Below, piece by piece: positions 1 through 9,680 of a DNA stretch of 64,000 bases. A model generated the notes under the pieces. That model had not been told where the DNA came from and did not search any database. It saw only the letters and a program-made list of their open reading frames with translations. Each line of letters starts with the position of its first letter. Position 1 is the stretch's first letter. The stretch is from Marinobacter salexigens (lineage in GTDB: Bacteria; Pseudomonadota; Gammaproteobacteria; Pseudomonadales; Oleiphilaceae), in assembly GCF_018860765.1 (NCBI RefSeq), contig NZ_JAHKPV010000021.1, forward strand, positions 303,845-367,844, given 5' to 3'. Made by a program: the position numbers and the translations under genes.

Positions 1-525
1 CAGCGCTTCCGAGATGCCGGGAGCCACGGTTGCGAGTGTTGCCTGCTGAACCTGCGCCAAGCCGCGGAACGAGTTCATGATGCCCCAAACGGTTCCAAAC
101 AAACCGACATAAGGGCTGGTAGAGCCCACGGTTGCAAGAAAGGGCAAATGGGTTTCCAAGCGTTCCTGCTCACGGGAGAAAGCTACCCGCATGGCCCGCT
201 GCGTGCCCTCCATGACTGCATCCGCATCACGGCTTTGCTGACGTAATCTGGAAAATTCTTTAAACCCGGCCCGGAACAAAGCTTCCATACCGGAGAAAGG
301 CGTGGGCTCTGCGTTTACTTCGCGATAGAGCTGCCCCAAGTCCATGCCTGACCAAAAGCGCTCCTCAAACGCCAACTGGGCCTGACGGGCTTTGCGAAAA
401 ACCTGTAGGCGCTGAAAAATAAGCGCCCAGGACATCACCGATGCAGCGGCAAGTAACAACATGACCAGCTGAACCAACACACCGGCATTTGCAATCAGAC
501 TCCAGACTGACAGTTCCGAATCCAC
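1..525 (-). CDS. tolQ: Tol-Pal proton channel subunit TolQ, truncated by the window edge
   Basis: Inner-membrane MotA/TolQ/ExbB-family subunit that, with TolR, uses the proton gradient to energise TolA and outer-membrane constriction at division. The visible 175 residues begin V-D-S-E-L-S-V-W-S-L and carry an N-terminal membrane helix, a cytoplasmic stretch (FSREQERLETHLPFLAT) and the start of the conserved second helix region (GLFGTVWGIMNSF). The C-terminal part, about 55 residues including the last helix by comparison with E. coli TolQ (230 aa), lies outside the window. The start is a GTG at 525, six bases after AGGAG; another GTG at 528 is too close to that site. It follows the ybgC stop by 3 bases, the standard ybgC-tolQ order. 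Confidence 0.93.
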   Translation of the reverse strand, partial: MDSELSVWSLIANAGVLVQLVMLLLAAASVMSWALIFQRLQVFRKARQAQLAFEERFWSGMDLGQLYREVNAEPTPFSGMEALFRAGFKEFSRLRQQSRDADAVMEGTQRAMRVAFSREQERLETHLPFLATVGSTSPYVGLFGTVWGIMNSFRGLAQVQQATLATVAPGISEAL

Positions 526-528
526 CAC

Positions 529-1002
529 TTACTCCTGGGTTATTTCGTGTTTTGTTTGGTTATCTTTTTGAAGGTGCTGGCTATGCTGCGCCAGCAGGTC
601 TCGCATGTTTTCAGGTAAACGTCTTGGCCGCCCGCTATCTAAGGCTATACAAGCAACTCTCACATTCGCTTCACACAGTGTTTTGCCATCTCTTGCCCGC
701 ACAACCTGCTGCCTAAAATCCATCCAAACGCGCCCGAAGGCCACAGGCTCTGCAGTAACGGTAATCTCATCATCCAGCACGGCGGGCACTGCATAGTGAA
801 CGGACAACCGCTGCACTACATAACTTATGTTTTCAGCCAGCCCAGCCCGAAGACCAACTCCGCAGCTTCGAACCCACTCGGTACGAGCACGCTCCATGAA
901 ATGCAGGTAACGCGCATGGTAAACAATGCCGCCAGCGTCTGTATCTTCAATATAAACGCGAATTGGCCATTCAAATTTTGCAGGAGCTTGGCTGTCACTC
1001 AA
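529..1002 (-). CDS. ybgC: YbgC acyl-CoA thioesterase (hotdog fold), Tol-Pal operon
   Basis: A 157-residue 4-hydroxybenzoyl-CoA-thioesterase-type hotdog protein. The signature at residues 16-30 ([13 protein letters not shown]) contains the catalytic Asp and the family's [10 protein letters not shown] stretch. YbgC cleaves short-chain or other acyl-CoAs and associates with phospholipid synthesis enzymes at the inner membrane in E. coli. The start ATG overlaps the ruvB stop by 4 bases (999-1002) and tolQ follows directly, so ruvB-ybgC-tolQ appear to be translated from one message. The length matches relatives. The C-terminal tail ([15 protein letters not shown]) is polar and unremarkable. Confidence 0.95.
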   Translation of the reverse strand: MSDSQAPAKFEWPIRVYIEDTDAGGIVYHARYLHFMERARTEWVRSCGVGLRAGLAENISYVVQRLSVHYAVPAVLDDEITVTAEPVAFGRVWMDFRQQVVRARDGKTLCEANVRVACIALDSGRPRRLPENMRDLLAQHSQHLQKDNQTKHEITQE

Positions 1003-2036
1003 AGACCGCCTCCTTCAGCATTCGGGGCCTCCGAAGCCTTCGGTACAATTCCGAAGTGCTGGTAAGCATGTGATGTCACCATGCGACCGCGAGGCGTGCG
1101 CACCATAAAGCCCTGCTGAATCAAGAAAGGCTCAAGAACGTCTTCAATCGTTCCGCGCTCTTCACTGATCGCTGCTGCCAGGCTTTCGACACCCACGGGC
1201 CCGCCATCAAATTTTTCAATCATTGCAAGCAGCAAGCGCCGATCCATGTGATCAAAGCCCTGACTGTCCACCTTCAACATATTCAGAGCCTGATCAGCAA
1301 TGGCAGCGTTAATGTGGCCATCGGCTCTCACTTCTGCGTAGTCTCTCACCCGCCGCAAAAGGCGATTGGCTATGCGGGGCGTCCCTCTTGAGCGGTGCGC
1401 TATTTCGTATGCACCTTCCTCATCTATATCAACACCTGACAACCGCGCGGAACGAACAATAATGTGAGTCAGATCCGCCGTATTGTAAAACTCTAGACGC
1501 TGGACTATGCCGAATCGATCCCTAAGCGGAGACGTAAGCAGACCAGCACGAGTGGTTGCGCCTACCAAGGTAAAGGGCGGCAAATCCAACTTGATCGAAC
1601 GAGCCGCTGGCCCCTCGCCGATCATAATATCGAGTTGGTAGTCTTCCATTGCCGGATACAGTATTTCCTCCACTACAGCACTGAGACGATGAATCTCATC
1701 AATAAAGAGGACATCACCCTCTTCCAGGTTGGTGAGCATCGCCGCAAGATCACCGGCTTTTTCAAGCACTGGCCCAGACGTCGTCTTTATCGACACACCC
1801 ATTTCGTTAGCAACAATATTGGCAAGCGTGGTTTTACCCAACCCCGGAGGCCCAAAAATCAGAACATGATCCAAGGCTTCCCGGCGACCACGAGCCGCGG
1901 AGATAAAAATATCCATCTGTTCCCGCACCGCGGGCTGCCCCACATACTCCGAAAGCAACGTTGGCCGGATAGCTCGATCCTGAACCTCTTCGTTGTCACC
2001 GGCCCGGGCTGAAATCAGTCGGTCGGATTCGATCAT
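999..2036 (-). CDS. ruvB: Holliday junction branch migration ATPase RuvB
   Basis: Hexameric AAA+ motor that, loaded by RuvA, drives branch migration of Holliday junctions. The 345-residue protein has Walker A GPPGLGKT at 62-69, Walker B DEIH at 113-116, sensor-1 GATTRAG at 159-165 and the arginine finger in LRDRFG (171-176), followed by the C-terminal winged-helix DNA-binding domain ([15 protein letters not shown] onward). The length matches E. coli RuvB (336 aa) apart from a short extra C-terminal tail. It lies 152 bp downstream of ruvA, a larger gap than in many relatives, and overlaps ybgC by 4 bases. Confidence 0.98.
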   Translation of the reverse strand: MIESDRLISARAGDNEEVQDRAIRPTLLSEYVGQPAVREQMDIFISAARGRREALDHVLIFGPPGLGKTTLANIVANEMGVSIKTTSGPVLEKAGDLAAMLTNLEEGDVLFIDEIHRLSAVVEEILYPAMEDYQLDIMIGEGPAARSIKLDLPPFTLVGATTRAGLLTSPLRDRFGIVQRLEFYNTADLTHIIVRSARLSGVDIDEEGAYEIAHRSRGTPRIANRLLRRVRDYAEVRADGHINAAIADQALNMLKVDSQGFDHMDRRLLLAMIEKFDGGPVGVESLAAAISEERGTIEDVLEPFLIQQGFMVRTPRGRMVTSHAYQHFGIVPKASEAPNAEGGGL

Positions 2037-2188
2037 GTACTTATCCGTTTATAGGGAATCAATAGATTGCCACGTGAAGACTGAAGTTAGCCAATTGTAC
2101 AAACAGCCCTCTGCGTGTCACGTTACGCTCTCTACAGGTTCGGCGCTATACAGACGACCGAGCAAGCTAAAAAGGCTAAGTCGCGTCA

Positions 2189-2818
2189 TCACGCCGGGAT
2201 CATGTTGCGCAAAGCCAAACGAATAAGCGCCTCGCTGGTCATTCCTTCTTCTGCCACCTTGCTAATTGCCCGGGCGGCCTCCTGAGGTTTATACCCAAGC
2301 GCTATAAGCGCTGCCTCTGCTTCATCGGCGGGGTTGTGAGCGGAAATAGAAAGCTGGGGAGATGCGGTGACACCACCGTCTATGCCTGCTGTGGCAGGTA
2401 TAAACTGCCCCTCCAGGTGTTTAATTCGGTCTGTCATTTCTATCAACAAGCGCTCTGCAGTCTTCTTGCCAACACCGGGAAGTTTTATCAAAGATGCTAT
2501 ATCCCGCCCCTCCACACAACGAATGAACTGCTGCGCATCAAGACCGGACAGAATACCGGCAGCCATCTTGGGGCCAACACCATTAACCTTGATCAACAAA
2601 CGAAACAGATCCCGATCAAGCCGAGATGCAAAGCCGAACAGGCTTTGTGCATCTTCACGAACCACGAAATGTGTATGAAGGGTAACCTCCTGATCGGGGT
2701 CCGGCAGGTGATAAAACGTAGTGAAAGGGATATCAACTTCGTAACTCAAGCCGCCGCATTCAACCAATGCCTGCCCCGGTGTTTTTTCAACCAGAATACC
2801 TCGGATACGACCTATCAA
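2189..2818 (-). CDS. ruvA: Holliday junction recognition protein RuvA
   Basis: Binds four-way junctions as a tetramer and recruits RuvB. The 209 residues show the N-terminal OB fold (MIGRIRGILVEK), the central helix-hairpin-helix segments (LIKVNGVGPKMAAGIL and LIKLPGVGKKTAERLLIEM) and the small C-terminal RuvB-binding domain (EAEAALIALGYKPQEAARAI). The start is a TTG at 2818, seven bases after GGAGG; no in-frame ATG lies nearby. It sits 30 bp after ruvC in the usual ruvC-ruvA-ruvB order. Confidence 0.97.
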   Translation of the reverse strand: MIGRIRGILVEKTPGQALVECGGLSYEVDIPFTTFYHLPDPDQEVTLHTHFVVREDAQSLFGFASRLDRDLFRLLIKVNGVGPKMAAGILSGLDAQQFIRCVEGRDIASLIKLPGVGKKTAERLLIEMTDRIKHLEGQFIPATAGIDGGVTASPQLSISAHNPADEAEAALIALGYKPQEAARAISKVAEEGMTSEALIRLALRNMIPA

Positions 2819-2848
2819 GGATTGCCTCCTGCCGCTCCGCAGAGCAGT

Positions 2849-3376
2849 TTATTGTTGTCGCACACGCCCACTTCGCGCCTTACCCGTGCTGCCGGCCACT
2901 CGAAGAATGCTCTGATTCATGTGTGCGTGGCACAACGCGATGGCCAAGGCATCGGCTGCGTCAGCCTGAGGTTTGCGAGAAAGTGACAGCAACACCTGAA
3001 CCATGTGCTGTACCTGAGATTTGTCGGCACCACCTTTGCCCACCACGGCTTGCTTTACTTGCCGTGCAGAATATTCATGCACCGTAAGCCCGCTGGTTGC
3101 AGCGCCGACAATAGCAGCACCTCTAGCCTGTCCGAGCTTGAGCGCAGAGTCCGGATTACGCGCCATAAAAACCTGCTCAATAGCAAATTCCTGTGGTCGG
3201 TATTCGCCAATCAAGCTCACGAGGCTTTGGAAAATAATTTTCAGGCGCTCCGCCATGGGCTTTTCGCCCACGCGGATACAACCACTGTCGATATATTCTA
3301 TGTGCCGGCCATCGACTCGGATAATACCGTATCCGGTTATCCTTGAGCCGGGGTCGACACCCAGAATAATCGCCAC
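2849..3376 (-). CDS. ruvC: Holliday junction resolvase RuvC
   Basis: RNase-H-fold endonuclease that cuts Holliday junctions symmetrically within the RuvABC complex. The four acidic active-site residues are visible: D8 (GVDPGSRITGYG), E67 (FAIEQVF), D139 and D142 (QADAADALAIA). The 175 residues match the family length. The start is GTG at 3376 with a weak AGGG upstream. It begins only 13 bp after the aspS stop, so aspS-ruvC-ruvA-ruvB read as one operon. The yebC gene that lies between aspS and ruvC in many gammaproteobacteria is absent here. Confidence 0.97.
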   Translation of the reverse strand: MAIILGVDPGSRITGYGIIRVDGRHIEYIDSGCIRVGEKPMAERLKIIFQSLVSLIGEYRPQEFAIEQVFMARNPDSALKLGQARGAAIVGAATSGLTVHEYSARQVKQAVVGKGGADKSQVQHMVQVLLSLSRKPQADAADALAIALCHAHMNQSILRVAGSTGKARSGRVRQQ

Positions 3377-3389
3377 ATTAATGCCCTAA

Positions 3390-5195
3390 TTACTTCTCGT
3401 CAGCTTCGGAAGCCTGCTCACCCGCCGCTTTAGCCGGTTTTTTGCGCAGACGGATATTTAGCTCACGCAATTGCTTTTCGTCTACCTCACCCGGCGCCTG
3501 AGTCATCAAACAGGTTGCACTCTGGGTTTTCGGGAAGGCGATTACATCGCGAATCGAGCTTGAGCCTGTCATCAGCATAATCAGACGGTCAAGACCGAAT
3601 GCCAAACCACCATGCGGCGGACACCCGTATTTGAGCGCATCAAGCAGGAACCCGAACTTAGCGCGGGACTCCTCTTCACTGATACCAAGAATGCGGAAGA
3701 CTTCCTGCTGCATCTTGTCACTATGGATACGAATAGAACCACCACCCAGCTCGGTACCATTAAGAACCATATCATAGGCACGAGACAAAGCCGTTTCCGG
3801 GTTCGCCGCCAGCTCTTCAGGGCTACAACTAGGTGCGGTGAACGGGTGATGAATCGCGGTCAGGCCGCCATCCGGCAGAACTTCAAACATGGGGAAGTCG
3901 ACTACCCACATCGGTGCCCATTCGCAGGTCAGCATCTTCAAGTCGTGGCCAACACGAATACGTAGTGCACCAAGAGCTTCGTTCACAACTGTGGTCTTAT
4001 CGGCACCGAAGAAGACGATATCGCCGTCTTCAGCTCCGGTCCGCTCGATGACAGACATAGCAACTTCATCGCCGAGGAACTTAACGATGGGCGACTGCAA
4101 GCCTTCTACGCCTTTGGCAAGCTCATTCACCTTAATATAAGCGAGACCTTTGGCGCCGTAGATGCCGACAAATTTAGTGTACTCATCGATTTGCTTACGG
4201 CTCAGCTCGCCACCCTTGGGAACACGCAAAGCCGCCACTCGGCCTTTAGGATCATTCGCAGGCCCAGCAAACACCTTGAAATCAACGCCAGCAACCAAGT
4301 CACCCACATCTTGAAGCTCTAGCGGAATGCGCAAATCCGGCTTATCACTACCGAAACGATCCATAGCTTCTGCGTATGGCATGCGGGGGAAGGCCGGCAG
4401 TTCAACGTTCATGACATCTTTGAACAAGGCACGAATCATGCCTTCGTTCAGGTTCATGAGATCTTCTTCACTGATGAACGAAGCCTCAATATCTACCTGA
4501 GTAAATTCTGGCTGACGGTCTGCGCGCAAATCTTCATCGCGGAAGCACTTGGCAATCTGATAGTAGCGATCTACACCAGACACCATCAACATTTGCTTAA
4601 ACAGCTGCGGCGATTGTGGAAGTGCAAAGAAAGCCCCTTCGTGGGTGCGGCTTGGCACCAGATAATCACGGGCACCTTCGGGTGTTGCACGGGTTAGGAT
4701 CGGTGTTTCCACGTCCATGAAGCCGTTGCTGTCGAGGTAGTTACGGATGTAGCTGGTTACACGCGAACGGAACCGCAGGCGGTTGAGCATTTCCGGGCGG
4801 CGCAGGTCCACAAAGCGATAGCGCAGGCGTACGTCTTCGCCCACGTCGACATGTTCATCCAGAGGGAACGGGGGTGTTGCAGCAGCATTCAGAATTGTTA
4901 CGTCTTTACCAAGAAGCTCAACCTGACCTGTGGACATGTTGCTGTTCTCGGTGCCAGCAGGCCGACGGCGAACCAGCCCGGTGACCTTCACCACAAACTC
5001 GCTACGCACTTTTTCTGCGAGGGCAAAGCTCTCCTCGGTGTCTGGGTCTACCACGACTTGCGCAATACCGTCGCGGTCGCGCAGGTCCAGAAAGATAACC
5101 CCACCATGGTCCCGGCGGCGGTGTACCCATCCGCAAAGTGTAACTTCCTGATCAATGTGAGATTCGTTGATCCCACCGCAATAATGACTGCGCAT
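3390..5195 (-). CDS. aspS: Aspartyl-tRNA synthetase, bacterial type
   Basis: Class II synthetase charging tRNA-Asp in the cytoplasm; 601 residues. The order is: N-terminal OB anticodon-binding domain ([20 protein letters not shown]), catalytic core with motif 2 ([18 protein letters not shown]), the bacteria-specific GAD insertion (about 290-420) and motif 3 ([16 protein letters not shown]). H30 and G82 in the anticodon-binding domain line up with the positions reported to make the P. aeruginosa enzyme non-discriminating, i.e. able to aspartylate tRNA-Asn for GatCAB. That reading is an inference from memory of the family. The C-terminus ends in a charged tail. The start is ATG 5195; the upstream region is shared with the divergent fabR-like gene. 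Confidence 0.98.
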   Translation of the reverse strand: MRSHYCGGINESHIDQEVTLCGWVHRRRDHGGVIFLDLRDRDGIAQVVVDPDTEESFALAEKVRSEFVVKVTGLVRRRPAGTENSNMSTGQVELLGKDVTILNAAATPPFPLDEHVDVGEDVRLRYRFVDLRRPEMLNRLRFRSRVTSYIRNYLDSNGFMDVETPILTRATPEGARDYLVPSRTHEGAFFALPQSPQLFKQMLMVSGVDRYYQIAKCFRDEDLRADRQPEFTQVDIEASFISEEDLMNLNEGMIRALFKDVMNVELPAFPRMPYAEAMDRFGSDKPDLRIPLELQDVGDLVAGVDFKVFAGPANDPKGRVAALRVPKGGELSRKQIDEYTKFVGIYGAKGLAYIKVNELAKGVEGLQSPIVKFLGDEVAMSVIERTGAEDGDIVFFGADKTTVVNEALGALRIRVGHDLKMLTCEWAPMWVVDFPMFEVLPDGGLTAIHHPFTAPSCSPEELAANPETALSRAYDMVLNGTELGGGSIRIHSDKMQQEVFRILGISEEESRAKFGFLLDALKYGCPPHGGLAFGLDRLIMLMTGSSSIRDVIAFPKTQSATCLMTQAPGEVDEKQLRELNIRLRKKPAKAAGEQASEADEK

Positions 5196-5248
5196 ACCGG
5201 TTCCCGTAGTGTCTGGTGTCTGAGATTAGTGTTGATGTCTAGTAAAAC

Positions 5249-5292
5249 TTGCAAGCAAGCGAGTGTGTGGCTAGCTATGTTCTTGCTTGCAA
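5249..5292. repeat. Perfect 11-bp inverted repeat between aspS and fabR
   Basis: TTGCAAGCAAG at 5249-5259 is matched by its exact complement CTTGCTTGCAA at 5282-5292, with 22 bp between. Arm centres are 33 bp apart, about three helical turns. It lies in the 277-bp divergent gap 5196-5472, 54 bp upstream of aspS. No T-run follows either arm, so it does not look like a terminator; a two-site operator or an RNA stem in the aspS leader are both possible. I see nothing else definite in this gap. Confidence 0.6.
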
Positions 5293-5472
5293 AATATGGC
5301 AGGACCATACTGTAAAAGCCGATTATTATAAACATAATGGCCACGAAAATCAGGCTTGTTTCCCACAAGACAAGAGTCACCCGCGAGGATCCCCCAGACA
5401 ACCAATGGCGGGTTCCCTCATTGATAACAGACGGCTAGACTACGGCACTCAACTATTGCTGGAGCCCCAACC

Positions 5473-6096
5473 TTGTCAACCAGAGCCGAGCAGAAACTCC
5501 TTACCCGGCGATCCCTTATGGATGCGGCCCTCGCCCAACTGAGTCCAGACCGTGGATTCGGAAGCCTTAGCCTGCGTGAAGTGGCTCGGGAAGCTGGGAT
5601 CGCACCGACGTCTTTCTATCGCCATTTTGCAGATCTTAATGAATTGGGCTTGGTGTTGGTAGATGAAGGCGGCGTGGCTTTGCGGCAACTTATGCGACAG
5701 GCGCGCAAGCGGATTGCTCGGGATGGCAGTGCTATATCGACCTCTGTAGAAACGTTTATGGAGTACCTTGGCAATAACGCCAACCTATTCCGATTAATGC
5801 TCCGGGAGCGCACTGGCGGGTCCAAGCCTTTTCGAACCGCAATCAAAGCGGAGATTGATCATTTCGTAACAGAGCTTGCCGACGACCTTCGACGTTTTGC
5901 AGACGAACAGCACAAACCTTTGGCGGATGCGCGGTTAGTTGCAGAAGCCATGGTTACACTGGTATTCAACCAAGGATCGGAAGCTCTGGATGCAACGCAT
6001 AAAGAGCGGGAGGAACTAAAAATCAAATTGAAAACCGAGCTCCGAATGATTCTGATTGGCTCGCAAATGATGGCCAAGCATGCGTCAATTCGGTAA
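5473..6096 (+). CDS. fabR: TetR-family fatty-acid regulator, FabR/DesT-like
   Basis: A 207-residue TetR repressor. The N-terminal helix-turn-helix ([22 protein letters not shown], split over residues 26-47) and the following [13 protein letters not shown] and [15 protein letters not shown] stretches match E. coli FabR closely. FabR and its pseudomonad counterpart DesT sense unsaturated versus saturated acyl-CoA/ACP and repress fabA/fabB or desaturase genes. No fatty-acid gene lies nearby, so any targets must be elsewhere. The start is TTG 5473, eight bases after GGAG. It is transcribed away from aspS, and its 3' end is followed after 32 bp by the convergent HIT gene. FabR rather than another TetR is likely but not certain. 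Confidence 0.85.
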   Translation: MSTRAEQKLLTRRSLMDAALAQLSPDRGFGSLSLREVAREAGIAPTSFYRHFADLNELGLVLVDEGGVALRQLMRQARKRIARDGSAISTSVETFMEYLGNNANLFRLMLRERTGGSKPFRTAIKAEIDHFVTELADDLRRFADEQHKPLADARLVAEAMVTLVFNQGSEALDATHKEREELKIKLKTELRMILIGSQMMAKHASIR

Positions 6097-6128
6097 TTGG
6101 CAATAATAAGCAAAGCAATTTAGGCGCC

Positions 6129-6560
6129 TTAAACAATGCAAAGCTGTGACAGAACAGGTGCCATTGCCTTTTTAAACTCCGCAAGTCGAGCCTCATTGTA
6201 GGGCATAGGCGGCTGCTTACCCCAAACCGGGGCTGGCCAAGCAGGATCACCCTCAAAGCGGACGATGTGGTGAACGTGCAACTGGGGAACCATGTTGCCA
6301 AGTGCCGCTACGTTCATCTTGTCGCCGCTAAAGACATCCATCATGCCACGACTGAGCGCAGAGGACTCATTCAGCAGAAGGCGCTGCTGCTCCGGGCTTA
6401 GATCGTAGATTTCACGCATGCCTGCAAGCGCAGGTACCAGCAACACCCAGGGCCATGTTTGATCGTTCATCAGCCGGATTTCGCACAAATTGCTCCGCCC
6501 AAGGCTGAGGGTATCTTTGGCCAGACGTTCATGAAGGCTGAAATTTTGATTCCGGGTCAT
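6129..6560 (-). CDS. HIT-family nucleotide hydrolase/transferase
   Basis: A 143-residue histidine-triad protein. The motif reads Q-L-H-V-H-H-I-V-R at 94-101: H95 and the putative nucleophile H97 are present, but the canonical third His is replaced, as in a subfamily common in pseudomonads (NMVPQLHVH..., DPAWPAPVWG). The N-terminal part has the conserved LCEIRLMNDQTWPWVLLVPALAGMREIYDL segment. The start is ATG 6560, five bases after AGGTG; a longer in-frame extension to 6587 lacks a ribosome site. It is the last gene of the tadA-galE-ugd run. The substrate is unknown. Confidence 0.9.
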   Translation of the reverse strand: MTRNQNFSLHERLAKDTLSLGRSNLCEIRLMNDQTWPWVLLVPALAGMREIYDLSPEQQRLLLNESSALSRGMMDVFSGDKMNVAALGNMVPQLHVHHIVRFEGDPAWPAPVWGKQPPMPYNEARLAEFKKAMAPVLSQLCIV

Positions 6561-6589
6561 TGTGGCACCTTTGCTCGACCGCACCAACG

Positions 6590-6621
6590 ACTAAGCGCAC
6601 CCACTATTGGGCGCGCTTAGT
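6590..6621. terminator. Hairpin between ugd and the HIT gene
   Basis: ACTAAGCGC (6590-6598) pairs with GCGCTTAGT (6613-6621), and inside it CCCA pairs with TGGG. A TTTT run follows on the plus strand only, so as an intrinsic terminator it would stop plus-strand transcripts reading back toward ugd. For minus-strand ugd transcription it is a bare stem 8 bp after the stop and may act as an mRNA 3' stabiliser. Confidence 0.5.
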
Positions 6622-6629
6622 TTTCATCA

Positions 6630-7970
6630 CTACGAATGAAATTGGTTACGACCGCGTCCAATAGCATAGTAAATCAAGCCGTGACGCTCTAGCATTTCGG
6701 GTTCATAAAGGTTTCTGCCGTCAAACACAGCTGGCTCGCGCAAAGCTGATGCAATAGCGCCAAAATCCGGTGAACGGAACTCTTTCCACTCAGTACAGAT
6801 CGTCAGCACATCTGCACCACGAAGCGTCTGTTCCTTGGTGCCACAAAGCGTCAAGCCTTCGTGGTCGCCATAGATACGCTGGGTCTCTTCCATCGCCTCC
6901 GGATCAAACGCCTGAACGGTTGCGCCAGCCTTCCACAGTTCTTCCATCAAGGTTCTGGCGGATGCTTCACGCATGTCGTCGGTATTTGGCTTGAACGCCA
7001 AGCCCCAAATAGCCACCACCTTACCTTTCAGATCTCCACCAAAATAATGGCTTACCTTATCGAAAAGTACATGCTTTTGAGCGTAGTTGACGGCCTCTAC
7101 AGCATTAAGCAAGCGGGCATCGTAGCCAACGTGTTTCGCCGTGCGGGCCAGAGCCTGCACATCTTTCGGGAAGCAAGATCCGCCGTAACCACAGCCGGGA
7201 TAAATAAAGTGGTAGCCAATACGGGGGTCTGAGCCAATTCCTCGACGCACTGCTTCAATGTCCGCATCTAGGCGTTCGGCAAGATTGGCAATCTCATTCA
7301 TGAAACTGATCTTGGTGGCCAGCATGGAGTTGGCTGCATATTTGGTCAATTCCGCAGAGCGGATATCCATGAAGATCATGCGATCGTGGTTTCGGTTAAA
7401 CGGGTAATAAACCTCCCGAAGTACGTCCGCCGCTTTATCGCTATCCGTACCAATAATAATTCGATCCGGCTTCATGAAATCGTTGATCGCCGCGCCCTCT
7501 TTCAGGAACTCGGGGTTCGAGACCACATCAAATTCAAGCTCCACACCACGGCTATCCAGTTGCGCACGAACCGCCGCCTTTACCTTGTCTCCTGTGCCGA
7601 CCGGTACCGTGGACTTGTCCACAATCACTTTGTAGTCATCCATGTACTGACCGATGGACTTGGCTACAGCGGTGACGTACTGCAAATCTGCCGATCCATC
7701 CTCATCGGGTGGTGTGCCCACCGCAATAAACTGAAGTGTGCCGTGCCGAACGGCTTCTTCTACATCAGTGGTAAACGCCAGACGGCCAGCTTCTACCGTG
7801 TGTTTTACAATATCCCCAAGGCCGGGCTCAAAGATGGGAATTTGCCCATTTTTCAATTTGTCGATCTTTGCCTGATCAACATCCATGCAAAGTACGTGAT
7901 GCCCGACATCGGCCAGACAGGCCCCAGTAACAAGCCCGACATAACCGGTACCAAAAATCGTTATTTTCAT
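6630..7970 (-). CDS. ugd: UDP-glucose 6-dehydrogenase
   Basis: Oxidises UDP-glucose twice with NAD to UDP-glucuronate, a precursor for exopolysaccharide and LPS sugars. The 446 residues start with the Rossmann motif GTGYVG (7-12), contain [11 protein letters not shown] in the substrate domain and the catalytic Cys266 in [13 protein letters not shown], and end with the C-terminal UDP-binding domain ([17 protein letters not shown]). Length and order fit the family. It is 37 bp downstream of galE and probably co-transcribed with it; both act on UDP-glucose. Confidence 0.97.
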   Translation of the reverse strand: MKITIFGTGYVGLVTGACLADVGHHVLCMDVDQAKIDKLKNGQIPIFEPGLGDIVKHTVEAGRLAFTTDVEEAVRHGTLQFIAVGTPPDEDGSADLQYVTAVAKSIGQYMDDYKVIVDKSTVPVGTGDKVKAAVRAQLDSRGVELEFDVVSNPEFLKEGAAINDFMKPDRIIIGTDSDKAADVLREVYYPFNRNHDRMIFMDIRSAELTKYAANSMLATKISFMNEIANLAERLDADIEAVRRGIGSDPRIGYHFIYPGCGYGGSCFPKDVQALARTAKHVGYDARLLNAVEAVNYAQKHVLFDKVSHYFGGDLKGKVVAIWGLAFKPNTDDMREASARTLMEELWKAGATVQAFDPEAMEETQRIYGDHEGLTLCGTKEQTLRGADVLTICTEWKEFRSPDFGAIASALREPAVFDGRNLYEPEMLERHGLIYYAIGRGRNQFHS

Positions 7971-8007
7971 CCGTTAAATCCCGACATTTTAATTTATGAA
8001 CAAGTTA

Positions 8008-9003
8008 TTACTGGCTAGCCGTAGCTTTCTTCTTCTGCCAGATCGCTTCCCAGGCCAACGCAGTGCTAACAATCGTTTCCAGATTGTCGTAGGCAGGCCG
8101 CCAGCCCAGAGTCTCTTTAATCAGTGCATTATCTGCCATCAATGCGGCAGGGTCACCCGCTCTGCGACCCGCTTCCACTACCGGGAATTCGACACCGGAT
8201 TGCTCACGCACCACATCAATCACTTCCCGAACGGTGAACCCGCGGCCATAGCCGCAGTTCATGATCTTTGATTGGCCACCCCCCGCCATATAGTCCAGCG
8301 CCATAACGTGGGCGCTGGCGAGATCTTCCACATGAATGTAATCGCGTACGCAGGTGCCATCGCTGGTTTCATAATCCGTACCAAAGATACTCATACCATC
8401 CCGCTGTTCGGTCGCGCATTCGCAGGCCACTTTGATTAGATGAGTCGCTTCCGGCGTCGCCTGCCCGAGCAAACCATCCGGATTGGCTCCCGCCACATTA
8501 AAGTAACGCAGCACAACGTAATCAAGGTCGGATGCAGCTGCGTAGTCGGTTATCATCCGCTCGCTCATCATCTTCGATGCGCCGTAGGGATTGATTGGTG
8601 CAAGAGGGAGGTCTTCCGTGAGTACCGTCTGCTCTGGCATGCCATAAACCGCAGCTGTTGAAGAAAACACCATATAGGGTACTTTGTACTTATCGACAGC
8701 TTTGAGCAAATTGAGCGTATTGCGGGTATTATTACTGTAATATTTCAGTGGGTTGGCAACCGACTCCGGAACCACAATGTTGGCGGCAAAGTGCAAAACC
8801 GCTTCAAATTTGTGATTGGAGAAAACCTGATCAATCTCTGCTTCGTTGGCGAGATCGCCGACTACTAGTTCGCCAGCCGTTACAGCCCAGCGGTAGCCCG
8901 TGGAGAGGTTATCGAAAACAACAATGTCATGCCCTGCTTCGGCTAGCTGACGAACAACATGACTACCGATATATCCGGCGCCGCCGGTTACCAATACTTT
9001 CAT
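8008..9003 (-). CDS. galE: UDP-glucose 4-epimerase
   Basis: Interconverts UDP-glucose and UDP-galactose using bound NAD. The 331 residues show the extended-SDR cofactor motif GGAGYIGSH at 7-15, the Ser-Tyr-Lys active site (SST at 114-116, Y140, K144 in NPYGASK) and the family-specific substrate motif (YFNVAGANPDG). It starts 6 bp after the tadA stop and is followed by ugd, giving a small UDP-sugar module. The length is typical (E. coli 338 aa). Confidence 0.97.
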   Translation of the reverse strand: MKVLVTGGAGYIGSHVVRQLAEAGHDIVVFDNLSTGYRWAVTAGELVVGDLANEAEIDQVFSNHKFEAVLHFAANIVVPESVANPLKYYSNNTRNTLNLLKAVDKYKVPYMVFSSTAAVYGMPEQTVLTEDLPLAPINPYGASKMMSERMITDYAAASDLDYVVLRYFNVAGANPDGLLGQATPEATHLIKVACECATEQRDGMSIFGTDYETSDGTCVRDYIHVEDLASAHVMALDYMAGGGQSKIMNCGYGRGFTVREVIDVVREQSGVEFPVVEAGRRAGDPAALMADNALIKETLGWRPAYDNLETIVSTALAWEAIWQKKKATASQ

Positions 9004-9009
9004 GCAGAA

Positions 9010-9513
9010 TTACTCCTTCCCTGAACTTTGTTTGCGCCTCTGCCGAATCTCGGCCCGTCGACGGCTAAAAAAGTTGCTGATAATCTGACTGCATTCGTAT
9101 TGCAGAATGCCACCCACAACGTCTACTTGCCAGTTCAAATGAGGTTCGTCCAATGTGCGCCGCGCCGATTCCACCGCACCGGCCTTCGGTTCGCGCGCAC
9201 CGTAAACAAGCCGGCTAATGCGACTGTGCACAATGGCACCCACACACATAGTGCAGGGCTCAAGAGTGACGTAAAGGGTTGCCCCTGTCAGCCTATAGTT
9301 GCCAACCCTCGCAGCAGCATCACGCAGTGCGCATATTTCTGCATGAGCAGTAGGGTCACAGCCTGAAATTGGCAGATTAAAGCCTGTGCCCAACTCCTTA
9401 CCATCGCGGACAACTACTGCGCCGACAGGCACCTCGCCCAAGGAAGCACCCTGAGCTGCCAAGGTAAGAGCCCGAGCCATCCAGTAATCGTCGTCTTTGT
9501 GTAATTCAGGCAT
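9010..9513 (-). CDS. tadA: tRNA-specific adenosine deaminase TadA
   Basis: Converts A34 to inosine in tRNA-Arg(ACG). The zinc-deaminase residues are H57 and catalytic E59 (TAHAE) and C87/C90 (PCTMC), with the typical GAVVV and HSRISRLVYGAREPKAGA segments. The 167 residues fit the family. It appears to be the first gene of the tadA-galE-ugd-HIT run. The 167-bp gap to the next upstream gene (9514-9680) holds no convincing gene; a weak TTGGTA/TATTTT pair with 17-bp spacing might be its promoter. Confidence 0.96.
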   Translation of the reverse strand: MPELHKDDDYWMARALTLAAQGASLGEVPVGAVVVRDGKELGTGFNLPISGCDPTAHAEICALRDAAARVGNYRLTGATLYVTLEPCTMCVGAIVHSRISRLVYGAREPKAGAVESARRTLDEPHLNWQVDVVGGILQYECSQIISNFFSRRRAEIRQRRKQSSGKE

Positions 9514-9680
9514 AACACGGCTCGGCGGAGAACTTGCGGTGCGAGTGACTTATTGAATGACCTATTAGGAAGGCTCCACAGGGCCAAGAAAATACCACTA
9601 TTCACATTTATTACCAAGCAGTCTGCTGACAACAACGACAAGCCTAGAAACCATGCAGTCGCACGGAAACTAAATCGACG

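Noticed and set aside
2336..2986. 216-codon plus-strand frame opposite ruvA/ruvC
   Set aside because: Lies antisense to two clear genes, with Cys/His/Arg-rich composition typical of shadow frames.
5048..5401. 117-codon minus-strand frame with a hydrophobic N-terminus spanning the aspS leader
   Set aside because: Most of it overlaps aspS in another frame, it has no ribosome site, and the hydrophobic part comes from AT-rich intergenic DNA.
7386..8018. 210-codon plus-strand frame opposite ugd
   Set aside because: Antisense shadow of a well-supported enzyme; no family resemblance.
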